Source: Methanosarcina sp. | Lineage (GTDB): Archaea > Halobacteriota > Methanosarcinia > Methanosarcinales > Methanosarcinaceae | Direction: 5' to 3' | Assembly: GCA_003157235.1 (NCBI GenBank) | Contig: PMJC01000415.1 | Span: 1 to 5,640, forward strand | Length of the DNA stretch: 5,640 bases | Shown here: positions 1 to 5,640 of the stretch, piece after piece | Layout of the letters: the number at the start of each line of letters is the position of its first letter | How positions within the stretch are numbered: the first letter of the stretch is position 1 | Notes under the pieces: model-generated | Told to the model about the DNA's origin: nothing | The model's database searches: none | Seen by the model: the letters and a program-made list of their open reading frames with translations, nothing else | Position numbers and translations under genes: made by a program

Positions 1-144
1 GCCTTGCAAAAGCAGATTAACCTCGAGAAAATGAAGCAAAAAAAGGGTCATCAATGACTGAACCTGGACAAAAAAGTTAGTAAATAACACAGTGGATATA
101 AACTTCATTGCATTTAATAGACAGGGATTATATGCTGATCAAAA

Positions 145-1265
145 GATTCAAAACAACGACTCTTAACATCATGATTTTCAGGTAGGTTTAATCAAAAAAG
201 TGAAGTGGTTTTACAGATACAGAGGATACTTTGAAGCAAAATAAAAAGGTTATGAATCGACACTGAAAAAAGAAGTAAAAGAACATTTTCTGGAAATGAG
301 CAACATATGAAGAAACAAGAGGATAAACTCAAAGTTTTATGAAAACCTTTCCAGATTGTAGAATTTTGAATAAAGCTGCTTTTCCTGAATCGATGAAATA
401 TCCAATCCATTATGGAACTAATATTTTAGCTTGAGCAATCTATTGTGAAAACAACCAGTTTTATCCTCCATGAGAGATATTCTAAATTTCTAGATCATCT
501 TATAAAAATAAAAATATGTTCTGCTAACATAATTAGAGCAAAAAGAAAAAATTTCCAAAATTTAAGAATTTGAAAATTTGATTAAGGAAAAGTTAATACT
601 TCTCCTGTCACCCACTGTGATAAAACAGGGATGAAAATCAAGACATAAGGACATTGACGCCATGTAGCTTACAATAATAAATACACTGTTATCATTCTCA
701 TCTAAAAAGAGAATTCATACCGCTGGAAGCCATAGGAATTCTTCCGAAATTTAAAAGGGATTAGAAGTTCACGATGGACGGAAATCCTACAATAGTTATG
801 AATGTACTCACACTTTTTACAATGCTCACCTCCAGACAACTTAATGGGACTGAAGAGAATTATTAACAGCAATGATTAAAAAGATGAATGAGCTTTTAAC
901 AGAAATGAAAAAATACACTGATGAATTCAAAGATCAAATTAAAGCATTAGAAGAAATTTCAATTCCGTAGTCATGAAAAAAATGAAGAAAATCGACCTAT
1001 ATAAACCCTCAAAACAGGACAGCAAGTGCAAATTCAAAACAAAAATCAAGGAATCTAAGTAGTTTTTTTACATACAACACAAAGAAAAGATCCTGAAGTT
1101 CCTTACAGATTTGATAGTTTCATTGGAAAATAACCAGGTAGAAAGGAACATAAGAATGATAACAATGGAAAAGATGAAGATATTCCCCACAGCTAAAGCA
1201 GGGGGCATTCTTATACGAAGACCGTGAAAATTTATTCCTGACAAATCCAATTTCAAAAACGTTCC
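145..1265 (+). pseudogene. Decayed IS66-family transposase (TnpC-like)
   Basis: This is a fossil transposase on the plus strand that would have catalysed DDE-type transposition of an IS66-like element. No frame is open for long, but ordered pieces in shifting frames follow the IS66 plan. TLKQNKK (228-248) matches the GH-G-TLKQ segment. The piece at 348-431 reads FPDCRILNKAAFPES and then KYPIHYGTNILA, followed by a TGA and then NNQFYPP. The first catalytic Asp is in PVTHCDKTGMK (604-636; Asp at 619-621). The second is in VHDGRKSY (Asp at 773-775), followed by THTFYNAHL, the relic of the CNAHHLREL motif. A linker helix starting MIKKMNELLTEMKK lies at 872-967. The catalytic Glu is in NNQVERNIRM (Glu at 1141-1143), and that frame stops at 1225. 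All three catalytic positions survive. Bases 1-144 (starting ALQKQINLEKMKQKK) could be the N-terminal coiled coil, so the left boundary may lie outside the window. No terminal repeats were identified. The family call is from memory of IS66 motifs. Confidence 0.85.
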
Positions 1266-1478
1266 GATTTTTCAAAAGATTACTTAATAAAATGGACTCT
1301 TTTTAAATCTTCCAAGTATAGAAAACTTGGTATGCAAACCTCAGTATGCAGCTTTCAGTTAAAAAACCAAAGCCTATCTTCGACTAAAAGGAAGAAAAGT
1401 TTCGGAAGAAGGACCTAAATAAGGAGTTTTTTCAGACCACTGTTAAGAAAATCTGATTAAAGGACAGTATCCAAAATG
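1266..1478. other. AT-rich spacer, no gene recognised
   Basis: This stretch separates the 3' end of the IS66 relic from the 3' end of the radical SAM gene, so the two converge here. I see only very short open frames in any phase. A small hairpin, CCAAGT-ATAGAAA-ACTTGG, lies at 1312-1330 (6 bp stem, 7-base loop). Neither strand has the clean T-run after it that would make it a convincing terminator. The right-hand end of the IS66 element may lie in here, but I could not find a matching left end. Confidence 0.4.
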
Positions 1479-2657
1479 TTATATAAGCCTGTGAGGAATT
1501 TTTCCACCCCGAGGAATTGTATGAATATATTTCTTCCGGAAAACGGGGTTTCGCATCATACAATAAGACGTATCCTTTTTGTAAGCATTATGATTACCCA
1601 TACGCTTCCAGATAGCCACCAGTGGTTCTTCACATATGTTTCCAAATGAAAGGGGAGTGTAGGCACAGGGCATTACTTCTCCGTCCGAAGCAACATGCAC
1701 CCATCGTCTACCTGCAAAGCATCCGAAAAGATCAGGGCCCATAAAATAGGGAAAAGCAGTAATTCTGGGACCTTCTGGTTTAAGATTCATAGCTTTCTGG
1801 AATTTTTCAAGCCTAAATATATCTTTTTCTCCGATTACATCGTCTTCGTGATCAAGCCAGCGCCCTACAGCAATGATTTCATAGATAGAAATTTCATGCA
1901 TGCCGAGGTCAGTTGCAAGATTGTAGAATTCCTCAAGGTCATCGATGTTATTAGGAGAGACTACCACAAACATATCAGTAAGTATCCCGGCAGCAATCGC
2001 ATTCCTGATGCCAGACAATGCATCGCTGTACGCGCCAGCTCGTCCCCTAACGCAATCATGTTCAGGTTCAAAAGGGCTATCAAGGCTGACTCTTAAAGAA
2101 TATAAAGATGCTGCCTTAAGCTCTTTTGCCCGTTCTTCGGAAAGTTTGAATCCAGAGGTAAAACAAGTGGTAATTGCCCTGGACTTATCCACTCTGGAAA
2201 CCATCTCGACAAGATCATTTCGAAGCATTGTTTCCCCTCCGTCAAAGGAAACAAGATAAGAACCAAGGTCCAGACTTTGATCTACAGCATCGCATATCTC
2301 ATCCAGAGTCAATTCTCTTTCCGGTTTAATATCAGCTGCTCCGCAGTGGATACAGTTATTGGGACAGCGATCTGTAATTCCAATTGAGAACTGATCTGGA
2401 ATTCTCTTCTTCATGATGGCTGCAATCTCAGCACTCATTACTCTGCTGAAGACAGGGCCGGGAATAGGTGGTATCCATGTGGAGAAAATAATCTTATCTT
2501 CACTCATTGAGATAGGCTTTTCTTTGGCAAAAATATTATTAATGCGCTTCAAGAAAGGTTTTGCGAGCTGGGAAAAAGGACCTTCTGCATAGAGCACTAT
2601 TTTCTCATTTTCTGTACTGGCATTTACTTTGAGCAGCGGACTATCATATACTTTCAT
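1479..2657 (-). CDS. Radical SAM protein with SPASM-like C-terminal region
   Basis: This 392-residue cytoplasmic enzyme is expected to cleave S-adenosylmethionine with a [4Fe-4S] cluster and generate a 5'-deoxyadenosyl radical; its substrate is unknown. A region of about 90 residues (with WIPPIPGP at 61-68) precedes the core. The cluster motif is CPNNCIHC with Cys98, Cys102 and Cys105 (CX3CX2C). The SAM-binding GGE motif appears as FDGGET (138-143), and strand motif SLRVSLDSP lies at 187-195. The C-terminus resembles a SPASM/twitch domain: Cys313, then HVASDGEVMPC with Cys331, then FGNIC with Cys342, and Cys366 in YCMMRNPVFRKKY. The usual CXXCX5CXXXC block is missing, so any auxiliary cluster would use an atypical ligand set. 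The ATG at 2655-2657 has AGGTG five bases upstream. The gene follows the prenyl synthase by 135 bases on the same strand, which suggests a shared pathway, possibly methanophenazine or isoprenoid related (inference). The radical SAM assignment is firm; the specific function is not. Confidence 0.93.
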   Translation of the reverse strand: MKVYDSPLLKVNASTENEKIVLYAEGPFSQLAKPFLKRINNIFAKEKPISMSEDKIIFSTWIPPIPGPVFSRVMSAEIAAIMKKRIPDQFSIGITDRCPNNCIHCGAADIKPERELTLDEICDAVDQSLDLGSYLVSFDGGETMLRNDLVEMVSRVDKSRAITTCFTSGFKLSEERAKELKAASLYSLRVSLDSPFEPEHDCVRGRAGAYSDALSGIRNAIAAGILTDMFVVVSPNNIDDLEEFYNLATDLGMHEISIYEIIAVGRWLDHEDDVIGEKDIFRLEKFQKAMNLKPEGPRITAFPYFMGPDLFGCFAGRRWVHVASDGEVMPCAYTPLSFGNICEEPLVAIWKRMGNHNAYKKDTSYCMMRNPVFRKKYIHTIPRGGKIPHRLI

Positions 2658-2662
2658 GGATA

Positions 2663-2667
2663 CACCT
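2663..2667 (-). promoter_or_regulatory. Shine-Dalgarno site of the radical SAM gene
   Basis: The minus strand reads AGGTG five bases before the ATG at 2657-2655. It pairs with the CACCU of the archaeal 16S 3' end and supports this start codon. Confidence 0.6.
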
Positions 2668-2732
2668 GCTAATGTTAGAGGGGAAAAAATTGGAAATATG
2701 GTAGAATTAAAATAACAGACAGATAGTTACAA

Positions 2733-2742
2733 TTTTATATTT
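2733..2742 (-). promoter_or_regulatory. Candidate TATA box for the radical SAM gene
   Basis: The minus strand reads AAATATAAAA in the 135-base gap after the prenyl synthase. With the usual archaeal spacing of about 25 bases, transcription would start near 2708-2712, giving a leader of about 50 bases. If used, the radical SAM gene could be transcribed independently of, or in addition to, read-through from the upstream gene. In an AT-rich spacer a match like this can occur by chance. Confidence 0.4.
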
Positions 2743-2792
2743 CAGGCATAAAGGATTAGGTAGGATTCAATTAATTTTAAGCCAGAGCTGAG

Positions 2793-3653
2793 TTAATCAA
2801 ACATTTCCAAAATACCGACAGTCATATAATCGGTAATCTGGAAAAGCTTATCTCTTGCCGGACATTCCTTGAATGTCATAAGTGTCTCTTTTGCGGCATC
2901 AACGTGTAGCTTTAATGCATCTAAAGATTTCTGCACTGCTTCTTCCTTTGACATGTTTTTCATATAAACATGCGGCAAAGTTTCAGATGTGAATTTCGAC
3001 TTCTTGCCTTCAACAACTTCCAGAAATTCAAGAATATCATCAACAATTTGATATGCAGTTCCTAGAGAATTTCCAAATAAGTAAAAATGCTCCTCTATAA
3101 CCTCATCCGCTCCTCCGATATAGGCTCCTATAGAAGCACTGATCGCAAACAGAGAAGCAGTTTTCATATAAATGCACTTGAAATAATTGCTTTCCCCGAA
3201 ATTTTCCTCTTCAAGGCCCAGGTCAAGGACTTCCCCTTCAGCCATATCCATTCCAGCTTTCCCGAAATCTCTAATCACCTTCTCTCCATAAGGAGAAATG
3301 AACTCAATGGACTTTGCAATGAGATAATCACCACAAAGAAGTGCCCTAGAATGACCGAATTTTTCAGGAGCTGAAGGCAGGTTTCTTCTGATGAGTCCCT
3401 GATCCAGCAGGTCATCATGGATCAGTGAAGCTGAATGCATCATTTCAACTGCAAGAGCTGCGCTGAGACTCTGATAATACGAGCCTGAGCATATTTCGCT
3501 AGCTAGAAGAAGGATAATCGGCCTTATTCGTTTTCCTCCGGTATTACAGACATGTTCTGCTATTTTTTTCAATTTGGAATCCTTCATTTTATCAATGAAT
3601 GTTTTTATTCCAGATTCAACATATCTGTACTCTTCCCACTCTTCAATATTCAT
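2793..3653 (-). CDS. Polyprenyl (geranylfarnesyl) diphosphate synthase
   Basis: A trans-isoprenyl diphosphate synthase of 286 residues that condenses isopentenyl diphosphate onto an allylic primer in the cytoplasm. Family motifs occur in order: GGKRIRP (39-45, substrate diphosphate binding), the first Asp-rich motif DDLLD (80-84), the arginine pair Arg89-Arg90, CGDYLIAKS (107-115), Lys164-Thr165, and the second Asp-rich motif as DDILE (205-209). The last position is Glu rather than the common Asp. Residues just before the first motif are small (Ala75, Ser76), which fits a chain longer than C15. From memory the whole sequence closely matches the M. mazei enzyme that makes C25 geranylfarnesyl diphosphate, the presumed side-chain donor for methanophenazine. 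The C25 product is inferred from this resemblance. The ATG at 3651-3653 has GGAG eight bases upstream. An out-of-frame ATG (3657-3655) opens a four-codon frame overlapping the start. A radical SAM gene follows on the same strand. Confidence 0.95.
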   Translation of the reverse strand: MNIEEWEEYRYVESGIKTFIDKMKDSKLKKIAEHVCNTGGKRIRPIILLLASEICSGSYYQSLSAALAVEMMHSASLIHDDLLDQGLIRRNLPSAPEKFGHSRALLCGDYLIAKSIEFISPYGEKVIRDFGKAGMDMAEGEVLDLGLEEENFGESNYFKCIYMKTASLFAISASIGAYIGGADEVIEEHFYLFGNSLGTAYQIVDDILEFLEVVEGKKSKFTSETLPHVYMKNMSKEEAVQKSLDALKLHVDAAKETLMTFKECPARDKLFQITDYMTVGILEMFD

Positions 3654-3661
3654 TCATATTA

Positions 3662-3665
3662 CTCC
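3662..3665 (-). promoter_or_regulatory. Shine-Dalgarno site of the prenyl synthase gene
   Basis: The minus strand reads GGAG eight bases before the ATG at 3653. A second ATG at 3657-3655 lies closer to it but is out of frame and ends after four codons, so the 3653 start is preferred. Confidence 0.6.
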
Positions 3666-3705
3666 GAATACTTGGAGGGTTATTCGGTACAATCTTATCT
3701 GCCTC

Positions 3706-3714
3706 AAATATAAG
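3706..3714 (-). promoter_or_regulatory. Candidate TATA box for the prenyl synthase gene
   Basis: The minus strand reads CTTATATTT about 53 bases upstream of the start codon. A start of transcription about 25 bases downstream would leave a leader of roughly 25-30 bases, which is plausible for an archaeal gene. The call rests only on composition and spacing. The MITE-like repeat at 3785-3937 lies just upstream of it. Confidence 0.35.
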
Positions 3715-3784
3715 TCCAGAAACCTTGGTTCTGCTGACACTTACCTATTTTCCTTCTGCGAGCTTGGAAGGAAAACTGCCTAGC

Positions 3785-3937
3785 ATATCTATACACATGA
3801 TATTCTGTAGATGTACACATATCTATAATTTGTTTGCCTACTATTATCCATTGAAAGTTGGATTAACTTTTAAGTCACTGTCATATTGAAAAAATAGATA
3901 GAATTCTTGTGTATATCTACGGAAAGTGGGATAAACC
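3785..3937. repeat. MITE-like element, copy 1
   Basis: This non-coding element is repeated in the same orientation at 4898-5058. An ungapped 90-base core (3841-3930 against 4956-5045) matches at 74 positions by my count, about 82%, and most differences are transitions. The ends are inverted repeats: TTCTGTAGATGTACACA at 3803-3819 is the complement of 3908-3924 at 15 of 17 positions. On the right the inverted repeat continues outward to 3937; its complement there begins GGTTTATCCCACTTTCC, which matches the left edge of copy 2. The left outer arm is degenerate, so 3785 is approximate. Size, inverted ends and repetition point to a miniature inverted-repeat transposable element that is old and inactive. 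A structured noncoding RNA or a regulatory repeat remains possible. It lies about 130 bases upstream of the prenyl synthase start. Confidence 0.65.
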
Positions 3938-4001
3938 TTCAAGTTCTCTTTTTAATCCTTGATTCAAACATTACCATCTCGGAAAACATTTCAAAACTTT
4001 C

Positions 4002-4182
4002 TTATTCTACTATTTCCATCCCAATTACATTTTGCACGACATGGGCTTGAAGATCAGATGCAGGCTCAAATACTATAAGGTAAACACCTGGGAAGGTCAA
4101 GTTAACTTAACTCTGAAAGAACAAACCAACAAGTGAAGTCAATATTTCCTTTTTTATCTAAAACTCCGTATAGTATGATCAT
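4002..4182 (-). pseudogene. Remnant of an unidentified minus-strand gene (C-terminal end)
   Basis: Two abutting minus-strand frames look like one broken coding sequence. The upstream one (4182 to 4102) contains YGVLDKKGNIDFTCWFVLSE. The downstream one (4106 to a TAA at 4004-4002) contains FPGVYLIVFEPASDL and ends in VIGMEIVE. Joining them needs one frameshift near 4102-4115. The residue mix, with alternating hydrophobic and polar stretches and Gly/Pro turns, resembles a beta-rich protein end more than random AT-rich translation. I do not recognise the family. No credible ribosome binding site or N-terminal part is visible upstream, so this is probably a fragment left after rearrangement. It sits between the two MITE-like copies. 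It could still be chance. Confidence 0.35.
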
Positions 4183-4550
4183 TACATTAACTTTTTGTTA
4201 AGCTCTTAATATAATATAAGTAACGATAAAAAATAATGCAAAATTCTGAACCGACTATTGTAAACTCCAGAACAAAGGAATTCATTTTCACCATATCTCC
4301 ATGTCAAAAGTTTTCTTCATGCACCACTTAGATTGACTTTGTAACTTTTCTTTTCCACATATAAACATAAAGTCTAATTTTACCCCTATAAATTAAATAT
4401 AGTAAAAAACAGTATGAGAGCTGATCAAATCGAAGATATTTCGGTAGAAAAATAAATTTTTGACAAACATCTTGAATTATATTTTCAAAAGAAACCTCAT
4501 TATTCTGTTTCAACGTTCATTGATTACCCTAACAGCCTGATCCCACTTAT
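4183..4550. other. AT-rich stretch with no supported gene
   Basis: No frame here looks coding. A 61-codon minus-strand frame (4513-4328) begins at a TTG without a ribosome binding site and has no recognisable motif. A short palindrome, TTAAC-TTTTT-GTTAA, lies at 4187-4201. The right-hand end may contain the unrecognisable N-terminal part of the transposase relic that becomes readable from 4551. Confidence 0.4.
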
Positions 4551-4890
4551 ATGCTGAAAAATATGAGAAAAATAGTAATTTACTGTTGCAAGTGTTTAGA
4601 TAACCAATCATTAAGCCATTTCCTCGAAAAGTCTTCTTGGTCTTCTGCAGATCTTGTCAATTTTTTCGAGCAAAAGCCATTACAAATATCGTCAAAAAGG
4701 TGTCCTTATACTTGATGAATCCGACATAAAAAATTGAAAAACAGCTCTTTCGGAGTTTATCCATCAGTATTGCGGCAACCTGAGAAAAAACGAAAATTGT
4801 CAAATTGATACATTCCCTGTTATATTCTAGTCGCAATACTCACAGCTTGCTAGGGGATGGAAACTTCCAGAGATCCTGTATTAATTAAAT
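4551..4890 (+). pseudogene. Decayed IS701-like DDE transposase fragment
   Basis: The frame from 4551 to the TGA at 4713-4715 contains CLDNQSLSHFLEKSSWS, which resembles the region ahead of the first catalytic Asp in IS701/IS4-like transposases (a segment of the type YQ-LHHFL--SPW). A one-base shift then gives ILDESDIKN, the relic of the first Asp motif (usually of the form LDE/DDTGF-KKG). After a stop come HQYCGNLRKN and ENCQIDTF, matching the family's RQY-G-LGK-DNCQVGVF segment. Further on, the frame holding LLGDGNF recalls the LLD-RLYLP strand. The signal ends where the second MITE-like copy begins at about 4898, so the rest of the gene is missing. At least two frameshifts and several stops rule out function. 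The choice of IS701 rather than another IS4-like group is from memory. Confidence 0.6.
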
Positions 4891-4897
4891 TATTTAT

Positions 4898-5058
4898 GGT
4901 TTATCCTACATTCCGCAGAGCACACAAATGTAGAATTTGCTTGCACATCTACCCACTATTATTCATTGAAAATTAGATTAATTTTTGAGCTACTGGCATA
5001 TTGAGAAAATAGATGGCATTCTTGTGTACATATGCAGAAAGTGTGGTACAGATAAAAC
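4898..5058. repeat. MITE-like element, copy 2
   Basis: This is the second copy of the element at 3785-3937, in the same orientation and 1.1 kb away. The left edge GGTTTATCCTACATTCCGCA (4898-4917) matches the complement of the right edge of copy 1. The right inverted arm is near 5022-5058; its complement reads TTCTGCATATGTACACAA (5039 to 5022), which matches the left arm TTCCGCAGAGCACACAA (4911-4927) with one gap. About seven extra bases near 4945-4951 and about five near 5045-5050 distinguish it from copy 1. It begins where the IS701-like relic becomes unreadable and ends 56 bases short of the phosphoesterase stop codon, so it may have inserted into the transposase remnant. No target-site duplication could be identified. 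Confidence 0.65.
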
Positions 5059-5114
5059 AGAACCAAGACAGAACCTTTTTGACACAGAATATAAAGAAAA
5101 GATGATGTTAGCAA

Positions 5115-5615
5115 TCAACCCATTTTGAGTTCTGTGATTTCAACATTGAGGTTTGCAGTCCCAAGAGTTGCAACAGTCGCCTTTCCGAAAAGTACTCCCG
5201 AGCATTCCCCGGGATTTATCAAAAGCGTTCCTTTGATGACTTTGATCCCAGGATCATGAGTATGGCCCCGAATTATCACATCAAAATCTTCTGACTTGGC
5301 AAGGGCTTTGACCAGCGCCTCATTTGTTCCGTGCAAGAGGGCGATATGCAGGCTGTCAACTGTCAGTTTTCCAAAATCGCCGCAGACAGTCGCGCCAATA
5401 TCTTCAAACGATTTTGTAAGCATTACTTTGTCTCCGTCATTGTTTCCGAATACAACGTAAAGTTGTGACTTCAATTTCTCAAAGACCTTAGCAGTGAAAG
5501 GAGAAACGAGATCTCCTGCGTGTAGCACTGCTTTTACTTCATTATCATTAAAAAATTCCACCGCTTTTCGAATAGCACCTAGGTTGTCATGTGAGTCCGA
5601 AATAATTCCAATCAA
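5115..5615 (-). CDS. MJ0936/YfcE-type metallophosphoesterase
   Basis: A cytoplasmic two-metal phosphodiesterase of 166 residues, the same size as archaeal MJ0936. Members hydrolyse phosphodiester model substrates with Mn2+ or Ni2+; the cellular substrate is generally unknown. All family motifs are present: Asp7-X-His9 in SDSHDN, GD at 34-35, GNND at 57-60, His95-Gly96, GHTH at 117-120, and NPGE at 134-137. The protein is a single compact domain with no signal peptide or membrane segment. The start is TTG at 5615-5613: no in-frame ATG occurs before residue 65, the MIGIISDSHD N-terminus fits the family, and a strong Shine-Dalgarno match lies six bases upstream. Its promoter is outside the window. 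The gene is separated from the next one downstream by 1.46 kb of repeats and relics, so no operon is implied. Confidence 0.95.
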   Translation of the reverse strand: MIGIISDSHDNLGAIRKAVEFFNDNEVKAVLHAGDLVSPFTAKVFEKLKSQLYVVFGNNDGDKVMLTKSFEDIGATVCGDFGKLTVDSLHIALLHGTNEALVKALAKSEDFDVIIRGHTHDPGIKVIKGTLLINPGECSGVLFGKATVATLGTANLNVEITELKMG

Positions 5616-5621
5616 ATGATA

Positions 5622-5630
5622 CCACCTCTC
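5622..5630 (-). promoter_or_regulatory. Shine-Dalgarno site that fixes the TTG start
   Basis: The minus strand reads GAGAGGTGG, six bases before TTG (5615-5613). The strength and spacing of this match support TTG as the true initiation codon of the phosphoesterase. Confidence 0.7.
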
Positions 5631-5640
5631 TTAACATTAA

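Noticed and set aside
192..410. 72-codon minus-strand open frame rich in Ser, Phe and Leu
   Set aside because: It lies opposite the IS66 relic, starts without a ribosome binding site, and its composition is what antisense of an AT-rich transposase gives.
1068..1256. 62-codon minus-strand open frame with a hydrophobic, membrane-like segment
   Set aside because: It is antisense to the NNQVERNIRM region of the transposase relic; the apparent membrane segment comes from A-rich plus-strand codons.
1312..1330. CCAAGT/ACTTGG hairpin as a terminator for the radical SAM gene
   Set aside because: It lies about 150 bases beyond the stop codon and is not followed by a T-run on the minus strand.
1695..2259. 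Plus-strand open frames of 133 and 104 codons
   Set aside because: They are shadows of the radical SAM gene, whose motifs and start site are clear on the minus strand.
3087..3889. Plus-strand open frames of 95, 69 and 96 codons
   Set aside because: The first two are wholly or partly antisense to the prenyl synthase gene; the last runs from its 5' end into the MITE-like repeat and has no family features.
4099..4108. AAGTTAACTT palindrome as an operator
   Set aside because: A ten-base AT-rich palindrome is expected by chance here, and it falls inside the broken minus-strand remnant.
4328..4513. 61-codon minus-strand open frame
   Set aside because: It starts at TTG with no Shine-Dalgarno match, is rich in residues expected from AT-rich DNA, and shows no motif.
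4851..4867. GGGGATGGAAAC, reminiscent of a CRISPR repeat end
   Set aside because: It occurs once, has no regularly spaced copies, and fits the LLGDGNF remnant of the IS701-like transposase.

Overview
The window looks like a piece of a Methanosarcina-type archaeal chromosome (inferred from sequence alone). All three intact genes lie on the minus strand. They are preceded by Shine-Dalgarno matches to the archaeal 16S tail, and two of the three have a TATA-like A/T box at a plausible distance (the upstream region of the third is cut off by the window edge). One gene is a near-perfect match, from memory, to the geranylfarnesyl diphosphate synthase of Methanosarcina mazei. The intergenic DNA is AT-rich and full of decayed transposases, as is usual in Methanosarcina.

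Layout, left to right. (1) Bases 1 to about 1265 hold a heavily decayed IS66-family transposase on the plus strand. It is broken by many stops and frameshifts, but the DDE core motifs can still be read. (2) 1266-1478 is a short AT-rich spacer with one small hairpin. (3) 1479-2657 (minus) is a radical SAM enzyme with an unusual SPASM-like C-terminus. (4) 2793-3653 (minus) is the polyprenyl diphosphate synthase, most likely the C25 enzyme. It lies 135 bases upstream of the radical SAM gene on the same strand. (5) 3654-5114 has no intact gene. It holds two same-orientation copies of a roughly 150-base element with imperfect terminal inverted repeats (about 3785-3937 and 4898-5058), the broken end of an unidentified minus-strand gene (4002-4182) and a decayed IS701-like transposase (4551 to about 4890, plus). 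(6) 5115-5615 (minus) is a complete MJ0936/YfcE-type metallophosphoesterase with a TTG start.

How the genes may work together: the prenyl synthase makes the C25 chain that Methanosarcina uses for methanophenazine, its membrane electron carrier. The adjacent radical SAM gene is a reasonable candidate for a related step, but only its position suggests this. The phosphoesterase is separated by 1.46 kb of mobile-element debris and shows no sign of belonging to the same unit. I see no defence system, CRISPR array, RNA gene or origin. The observations most worth a second look are the synthase/radical SAM pairing and the paired MITE-like repeats.
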